Shown here one piece after another: positions 58,399 through 64,000 of a stretch of 64,000 nucleotides of DNA. The DNA lies in assembly GCF_016518545.1 (NCBI RefSeq), contig NZ_JACVTO010000009.1, positions 62,001 through 126,000 on the forward strand, given 5' to 3'. The notes under the pieces were generated by a model. It was given only the letters and a program-made list of their open reading frames with translations, was not told the DNA's origin and did no database searches. Within the stretch, counting starts at the first letter, position 1, and the number at the start of each line of letters is the position of its first letter. Both the position numbers and the translations under genes were made by a program. This DNA comes from Pseudomonas sp. S30. GTDB taxonomy: Bacteria > Pseudomonadota > Gammaproteobacteria > Pseudomonadales > Pseudomonadaceae.

Positions 58399-61300
58399 TC
58401 AGAAGCCCATGCTGAAGCTCACCACCACGCCGTGGTCGCGACTCTGCCTGGACACCTGGCCCGAATAACCCACCCCCAGCTTGCCGCTTTCACCCACCGC
58501 CACATCCAGCCCGGCCTCGAGCACTGCCGCGTTGCGCGCGATGGGCACGCCTTCGCTGCTGAACGCGGCGCCGCCATCGATGAAGCGCGACTTGGCTTCG
58601 GGCTGGGTGTCGCCGAAGGCATGCCGCCAGCCGACCGACAGCCGTGGGGTGATCTCGCTGCCGTTGTCCAGCTTGAGGCGCTTGCCGACCCGCACTCCGA
58701 CGGTGGAGAAGGTCACGTCGTGATCGACCTTGGCCTTGAGCCGACCCACGCCGCCCTTCTCCCGCGCGCTGTCGCTGTCGTGGTTGACGTAGGCCAGGCC
58801 GGCGAACGGCTCCACGGCGATGCCAGCGGCGTCCATGGCGTAGCCTACTTCGCCGAACACTTGAGCCGTGCGCGCCTTGTACTTGGCCTTCAGGCGGTCG
58901 TCGTAGGCACCGACCTGGACATCACGCTTGCTGTCGATGTCGTGCCAGGTGTAGCTGGCGCCCAGGCGCGCGGCGAAGGCGTCCATCTGGTAACCCAGGT
59001 AGGTCGCCAGGTGGTAGCTGTCGACACTGGCATCCGAGCGACGGCGATGGGCATCGATGCTGCTGCGGGTGTAGCCGGCAGCGATGCCGACCTTCCACTG
59101 ATCGTCCAGGGCACGGTCCACGCCGAGCATGAAGCCGGACAGCTCGCGATCGACGCTGGCATGGCTGGCGCTGCTCTCGTAGTCACCCCAGGCGCCGATG
59201 GCGCGGATCCAGCCTACCGGCTGACCTTGGCAACCTTCGCTGGTCAACTGCTGGTTGGCGGTGGGCGCCAGGGTCCGGCGTGGGTCGTCGGCGCGGCTGC
59301 AGTCGGCCTGACGCAGGCGATCGTTGAGCGCATCGCGCACATGGCGGGTGTCCTCGATCAGCACCGTGGCGGTGCTGGCGTGGATCTCGCCGGACAGGCT
59401 GTCGAACGCGGCCTGGGCGGCCTGGCGGTCCAGTGGCAGGATCTGGTCACGCAGGCTGCCGGGTACGCCGTCGCTCTCCAGCGCCGACGCCACGCCGCGC
59501 TGATTGCCGGTGACGGCGACCTCGGCCAGCGAGGTGTCGTTACGGCTGACCGAGAGGGTGACCTCGTTGCTGCCATAGTCGAGGGAGCTGTTCAGGAACG
59601 CCGAGTTGACCAGGTTGTTGCTGGCGAACACGCCATTGACGCCGCCATCGGCATACAGCAGCCGGTAGCGACCGTTGCCTCCGGAGAGGTTGGCCACGGT
59701 GAGGCTGCCGCCCAGATTGGCCGTGCCGCCGACATTGAGGTAGTTCACCGGCGCAGTGCCCAGGTCGATGACCAGGTTGCCGTCGCTGGCATTGGTGAAG
59801 TCGCCAGTGACGTTCAGGTTGCCTGCGGGACCGGGGAGTACCGTGCCGTGGTTGATCAGCCCGCCCACCGTGCCATTGCCGGTCAGGCCGGCGCCGTTGG
59901 CGACATTGACCTGGGCGGCGAGCAGGCTGCCGGGATTGGCGGCATTGCCCACCTGCAGGGTGCCCTGGTTGACGTTGAACAGCCCGCTGAACGGATGACT
60001 GCCGACGAACAGCAGCCGCCCCAGCCCGCGCTTGGTGGTGGTGCCGGTGCCGCTCAGGGTGCCGTTGAAGGTGCCGTCGGTGGGTTGCGCGAACACCAGG
60101 TCGGCGTTGTTGGCGATGGGCCCTTGCAGGCTGCTGGTGTTGCCGACCAAGGTGCCGCCACTGACGGTGGTGCCGCCGCTGTAGGTGTTGGCACCCGTGA
60201 GCACCAGGGTGCCGGCGTCGAGCTTCTCGATGCCGCCGTTGCCTATCAGCGCAACGCTGATTTCGGCACTGGCGCCGCTGTCGACCCGCACGGGAGCCAG
60301 GCTGCCGTCCGCGCCGTTCACCGGCGTCAGACTGCCGCCCTCGCCCGGCACCAACTGATAGCCATCGGTGAGGAATTGCAGGCCGGTGAAGCCGGGATTG
60401 CCGACCACGGTGACGGTGCCTGGCTGGCCGCCGAACACCGCGTAAGCGTCGCTCCAGGGTTGACCGGAGGTGCCGTTGCCGTTGGTCCAGTTGGTGTCCG
60501 GCCCCCAGGTGCCGCTGCCGCCGCCGATGCTGCCATCGGGGTTGGTCTGGTTGCCGTTCCAGAACTGCACCAGCTCCCCTGCCCGCTGCACCACCAGGTT
60601 GATCTGATGGGCGATGGCGGTTTGCAGGCTGAGGTCGCTCAGCGCCACGCTGCCCGGCACGGCCCCGAACGCCAGGCCGTTGTCGGTCAGCGTGCCGCCA
60701 TAGTCGAACAGCTGATACACGCCGGTCGAGAAGCCGCCGGCATCGCTGAGGTCGAGGGTTCCGTCGAGCACCAGATCGCCGGTCACCCTCACCACCGTGC
60801 TGGCCGCATCGGCGGCGCCCAGGGCGAAGTCCAGCGCACTGCCGGAGGCTAGCGCCAGGCTGCCGAGGGTCAGGGGCGTGCTGCTCTGTCCGCCGACCAG
60901 GGTGGCGCCATCGGCCAGTTGCACCTGCCCGGCATAGACGCCGTTGCCGCCCAGGCGCGCGCCGCTGGCGACCTGCACAGTTGCGCTGTCCAGACGACCG
61001 TCGACGCGCAGGCTGCCGGCGTTCACCGAGGTGGCGCCGGTCAGGCCGTTGCTGCCGATGAGCAACAACTCGCCGGTGCCGTTCTTGGCCAGCGTACCGC
61101 TGCCGGTGAGGTTGCCCGTGTAGACCCCGTCGACGCCCTGCTCGAAGGTCAGCGCCGCGTTGTTGAGGATCGCGCCTTGCAGGCTCCCCGTGTTGCCGAT
61201 CAGGCTGCCCGCATTGACTTGAGTGCCTCCGGTGTAGCTGTTGGTGCCAGCGAGGGTGAGCGCCGCAGTGCCGTTCTTGATCAGCCCGCCCTCCCCGCTC

Positions 61301-63999
61301 ACCGCACCGCTCAAGGTCAGGGCATGGCTGCCAGCGAGGGTGAGGCTGCCGTTGAGCACGGTAGCATTGGCCAGGGTCACGGCGCTGTTGCTGTCCAGCG
61401 TGGTGCCGGCGGCTGCGGTGAGCAGGCCGGTGCCCAGTGCGGCGTCATTGCCGACCACCAGCGTGCCGCGGTTCAGTGCCGTGCCGCCGCTGTAGCCATT
61501 GGCGCTGTCGAGCACCAGGGTGCCGCCATCCTGCTTGGCCAGAAGACCGGTGCCGTTGATGGGCACCGCGAGGGTGGCGGTGACGCCATCGCCGACCCGC
61601 ACATTGGTGGTGGCGCTGGTGAGCAGTTCGCCCGCTGCGCCGGCTTGCAACCGATAGCCATCGGTCATGAATTGCAGACCGGTGAGGCCAAGGCTGCCGT
61701 CGAGGCTGACCGTGCCGGGTTGGCCCTGGAAGACGGCGAAGGTGCCGTTCCAGGTCGTGTTGGCTGCGCCATTGGCATCGGTCCAGTTGCGCTGGGCGAC
61801 ATCCCAGGTGCCGCTGCCGCCGTCGATCAGACCATTGCCCAGGACATCGCCGCCATCCCAGAACAGCACGTTGCTCGGCCCACCCACCACCAGATTGACC
61901 TGATTGGGCAGCGTGGTCTGCAACGCGACCTGGGCCACGGGCACCGGCGTGTCGCCGACGCTGATGCCGTTGTCGGTCAGCGTGCCGCCGTACTGGAACA
62001 GACGGTGCACGCCCGCACCGAAGCCACCGATGTCGACGACGTTCACCGTGCCGTGCAGGGTCAGGTCATTATCCACCTGGATCAGTGGCTGACCGTCGGG
62101 GTCGGGGGTGCCCAACTGGGCCGTGACCACCGACTGCGGGCTCAGGGTCAGGCTGCCGACCTGCAGGGTCGAGCCGGTGACGGTGGCCAGGCTGGCGCCG
62201 TCGCTCAGGGTGACCGCGCCGCCCAGGCTGCCGCTGCCCGACAGGGTGGCGCCGCTGGCGACGGTCACGGTGCCGCTGTCCAGCGAGCCATCGACGCGCA
62301 GCTCGCCCGCCTGCACGTTGGTGTCGCCGACATGGCTGTTGCTGCGGGTGAGCGCCAGGCGGCGCACGCCGAGCTTGTTGAGGGTGCCAGTACCGCTGAT
62401 CTGCCCGTCGAACACGCCACCCTGCACGTTGAGGCTGTTGCCCTGGGCGATCTGGATGGCGCCGGTACCGCCGATGTCGCCCAGGGTGGTGCTGCCGTCC
62501 AGGTTCAGGCGAGCATCGGTGCTGACGTTCAGCGCGCTCTGGGTGCCCAGGGCGGTGGTGCCCTGGGTGCTCAGGCTGCCCGAGAGGATGTTGAGCACGC
62601 CGCTGAAGGTGTTGTTGCCCGAGAGCATCAGGTCGGCCTCGCCGGCCTTGTTCAGCACGCCGTCGCCGCTGAGTACACCGGCCAATTGCAGGTCGTTGCT
62701 GCCCAGCACATCGAGGGTACCGGTGACGTTGACCGAGTTGGCCAGGTTCACCGTGCGGGTGCTGTCGAGGCCGGCCGCACCGGTGACATCCAGCGCACCG
62801 CTGCCCAGCGCCGCGTCGTCGCCGACCACCAGCACGCCACTGCTCAGCTCGGTGCCGCCGCTGAAGCGGTTGGCGCCCAGCAGGCTGAAGCGGGCGAAGC
62901 CGGCCTTGAACAGCCGCCCTGTTCCGCTGACCGTGCCGCTGAGCGCCAGGTCATCGCTGCCGCCGATGGTCAGGTTGCCTGCCACATCCACGGCGTTGGC
63001 CAGCGTGACCGCCTGGCTGCTGTCCAGGGCGGTGCCGTCGGCGGTGGCCAGGGGACCTGCGCCCAGTGCGGAGTCCGACCCCAGCACCAGGGTGCCGCCT
63101 TGCAGCGAGGTGCCGCCCAGGTAGCTGTTGTCGCCGGAGAGTGACAGCGTGGCATCGCCGGTCTTGATCAAGCGACCGGCGCCTGCGACGGCACCGTTGA
63201 AGGTCATGTCGTTGCTGCCGGCCAGGCTGAGCGGGCCGGCGAGGTTGAGGGCATTGCCCAGGCTCACCCCCTGGTTGGCGTCCAGCGTGGTGCCGGCAGC
63301 CGTGTCCAGCGCTCCACTGCCCAGCGCTGTATCGCTGCCCACTACCAAGGTGCCGCCTGCAAGTCGGGTACCGCCGCTGTAGCTGTTGTCGCCACCGAGC
63401 ACCAGCGTGCCGGCATCGAGTTTGCTCAGCCGACCGCTGCCGCCGAGATCGACGTCGAGCGTCGCCGTCACGCCAGGGTCGACGCGTACGGGCGTAGTAC
63501 CCAGTGCACCGTCGACCAGCTCGAGCTGTGCGCCTGCCTCGCCCAGCAGACGGTAGCCATCGCTGACGAACTGCATGCCGGTGACGCGCTGGCTGCCCTG
63601 CACGCCGACGTCGCCCGCCGCCCCCTGGAACACGGCGAAGGTGTCGCCCCAGGTAGTGTTGACGGTGCCATTGAGGTCGGTCCAGTTGCTGTTGCCGGCG
63701 GCCCAGGTACCGGCGCCGCCATCGATCTGGCCGTTGGCCACGGTCTGGCTGCCGTCCCAGAACAGGATGGTCAGGCCGCTGCCGCTGACCAGCAGGTTGA
63801 CCTGGTTGGCCAGGGCGGTCTGCAGCGCGACGTTGCCCAGGGCAACGCCCTGGGGCAAGGTGCCGAAGGCCAGGCCATTGTCGGTGAGCGCGCCGGCGTA
63901 GTCGAACAGGCGATAGAGGCCATCGCCGAAGCCGCCGGTGTCGCTGACGTTGAGGGTACCGCCCAGGGTCAGGTCGCCGCCGACGTCGAACAGCGCGGT
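58399..63999 (-). CDS. Giant autotransporter adhesin, C-terminal 1,866 residues (N-terminus outside window)
   Basis: The frame stays open to the window edge, so signal peptide and N-terminal passenger are missing. The C-terminal 280 residues form an autotransporter beta-barrel (WIRAIGAWGDYESSASHASVDR, then LGVDRALDDQWKVGIAAGYT, and a terminal SFSMGF with final phenylalanine). Before it runs a long beta-helical passenger of short autotransporter-associated repeats (GTLVLGGDNSYSGGT and GTLVVGSDTALGSG type). Larger modules recur three times, marked by FWDG or FWNG, GSGTW, NWTD or NWTN, AVFQG or AVFGG, and GLQFMTDGY-like segments, near 63770, 61860 and 60560. It is probably a surface adhesin or aggregation factor (type Va secretion). 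Confidence 0.9.
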   Translation of the reverse strand, partial: TALFDVGGDLTLGGTLNVSDTGGFGDGLYRLFDYAGALTDNGLAFGTLPQGVALGNVALQTALANQVNLLVSGSGLTILFWDGSQTVANGQIDGGAGTWAAGNSNWTDLNGTVNTTWGDTFAVFQGAAGDVGVQGSQRVTGMQFVSDGYRLLGEAGAQLELVDGALGTTPVRVDPGVTATLDVDLGGSGRLSKLDAGTLVLGGDNSYSGGTRLAGGTLVVGSDTALGSGALDTAAGTTLDANQGVSLGNALNLAGPLSLAGSNDMTFNGAVAGAGRLIKTGDATLSLSGDNSYLGGTSLQGGTLVLGSDSALGAGPLATADGTALDSSQAVTLANAVDVAGNLTIGGSDDLALSGTVSGTGRLFKAGFARFSLLGANRFSGGTELSSGVLVVGDDAALGSGALDVTGAAGLDSTRTVNLANSVNVTGTLDVLGSNDLQLAGVLSGDGVLNKAGEADLMLSGNNTFSGVLNILSGSLSTQGTTALGTQSALNVSTDARLNLDGSTTLGDIGGTGAIQIAQGNSLNVQGGVFDGQISGTGTLNKLGVRRLALTRSNSHVGDTNVQAGELRVDGSLDSGTVTVASGATLSGSGSLGGAVTLSDGASLATVTGSTLQVGSLTLSPQSVVTAQLGTPDPDGQPLIQVDNDLTLHGTVNVVDIGGFGAGVHRLFQYGGTLTDNGISVGDTPVPVAQVALQTTLPNQVNLVVGGPSNVLFWDGGDVLGNGLIDGGSGTWDVAQRNWTDANGAANTTWNGTFAVFQGQPGTVSLDGSLGLTGLQFMTDGYRLQAGAAGELLTSATTNVRVGDGVTATLAVPINGTGLLAKQDGGTLVLDSANGYSGGTALNRGTLVVGNDAALGTGLLTAAAGTTLDSNSAVTLANATVLNGSLTLAGSHALTLSGAVSGEGGLIKNGTAALTLAGTNSYTGGTQVNAGSLIGNTGSLQGAILNNAALTFEQGVDGVYTGNLTGSGTLAKNGTGELLLIGSNGLTGATSVNAGSLRVDGRLDSATVQVASGARLGGNGVYAGQVQLADGATLVGGQSSTPLTLGSLALASGSALDFALGAADAASTVVRVTGDLVLDGTLDLSDAGGFSTGVYQLFDYGGTLTDNGLAFGAVPGSVALSDLSLQTAIAHQINLVVQRAGELVQFWNGNQTNPDGSIGGGSGTWGPDTNWTNGNGTSGQPWSDAYAVFGGQPGTVTVVGNPGFTGLQFLTDGYQLVPGEGGSLTPVNGADGSLAPVRVDSGASAEISVALIGNGGIEKLDAGTLVLTGANTYSGGTTVSGGTLVGNTSSLQGPIANNADLVFAQPTDGTFNGTLSGTGTTTKRGLGRLLFVGSHPFSGLFNVNQGTLQVGNAANPGSLLAAQVNVANGAGLTGNGTVGGLINHGTVLPGPAGNLNVTGDFTNASDGNLVIDLGTAPVNYLNVGGTANLGGSLTVANLSGGNGRYRLLYADGGVNGVFASNNLVNSAFLNSSLDYGSNEVTLSVSRNDTSLAEVAVTGNQRGVASALESDGVPGSLRDQILPLDRQAAQAAFDSLSGEIHASTATVLIEDTRHVRDALNDRLRQADCSRADDPRRTLAPTANQQLTSEGCQGQPVGWIRAIGAWGDYESSASHASVDRELSGFMLGVDRALDDQWKVGIAAGYTRSSIDAHRRRSDASVDSYHLATYLGYQMDAFAARLGASYTWHDIDSKRDVQVGAYDDRLKAKYKARTAQVFGEVGYAMDAAGIAVEPFAGLAYVNHDSDSAREKGGVGRLKAKVDHDVTFSTVGVRVGKRLKLDNGSEITPRLSVGWRHAFGDTQPEAKSRFIDGGAAFSSEGVPIARNAAVLEAGLDVAVGESGKLGVGYSGQVSRQSRDHGVVVSFSMGF

Positions 64000-64000
64000 G

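Noticed and set aside
58282..63144. Two very long plus-strand open frames (856 and 741 codons) antisense to the autotransporter
   Set aside because: They mirror the repetitive glycine/alanine-rich autotransporter codons; their predicted proteins are low-complexity and lack signals or domains.

Overview
The window is high-GC chromosomal DNA of a gamma-proteobacterium, almost certainly a Pseudomonas of the P. putida / P. entomophila type. This is judged from protein content and gene order: prfC, an osmoprotectant ABC operon, speC, der-bamB-yfgM-hisS-ispG-rodZ-pilF-rlmN, ndk, the isc operon, cysE-trmJ, suhB, secFD-yajC and tgt-queA. No database search was possible, so family names rest on motifs and recall.

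Layout. 1-4.1 kb: the end of an AraC-type regulator, a proline-rich membrane protein on the minus strand, and a plus-strand polyamine-type cluster (FAD oxidoreductase, cupin, periplasmic binding protein). 4.2-5.8 kb: prfC. 5.8-9.8 kb: a long structured leader and a four-gene osmoprotectant ABC operon. 9.8-11.5 kb: a structured intergenic region and a PLP-dependent ornithine decarboxylase. 11.6-15.1 kb: a Sel1-repeat protein diverging from a probably Fur-regulated PepSY/flavodoxin reductase. 15.2-17.1 kb: an omega-amidase/aminotransferase pair. 17.2-33.8 kb: core housekeeping genes, nearly all on the minus strand (der, bamB, yfgM, hisS, ispG, rodZ, pilF, rlmN, ndk, the complete isc operon, cysE, trmJ). 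33.9-40.9 kb: suhB, a glycine-zipper protein, secF, secD, yajC, tgt, queA. 41-41.1 kb: tRNA-Leu(CAA) with its promoter and terminator.

41.1-48.5 kb is the accessory part. It holds a FecI/FecR/TonB-receptor cell-surface signalling set bracketed by a near-duplicate of the tRNA-Leu terminator, a lower-GC stretch with a small membrane protein, a LysE-family exporter, a cas-less type I-F CRISPR relic, and a second small membrane protein that is a clear paralogue of the first. The relic is the most striking element. Five ordinary repeats run into one hybrid palindromic repeat, after which the repeats continue in the opposite orientation with exact 32-nt spacing. This looks like the scar of two opposed arrays fused by deletion of whatever lay between them, plausibly a cas operon. 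One spacer is 50 nt long because a hexamer has expanded.

48.6-58.2 kb: a MASE2-GGDEF diguanylate cyclase, a bestrophin-like channel, a phosphonate-family ABC transporter facing selD-selU (so probably importing a selenium oxyanion), a LprI-like protein, a membrane protein and a GNAT acetyltransferase. 58.4 kb to the end: the C-terminal 1,866 residues of a very large autotransporter whose N-terminus lies outside the window.
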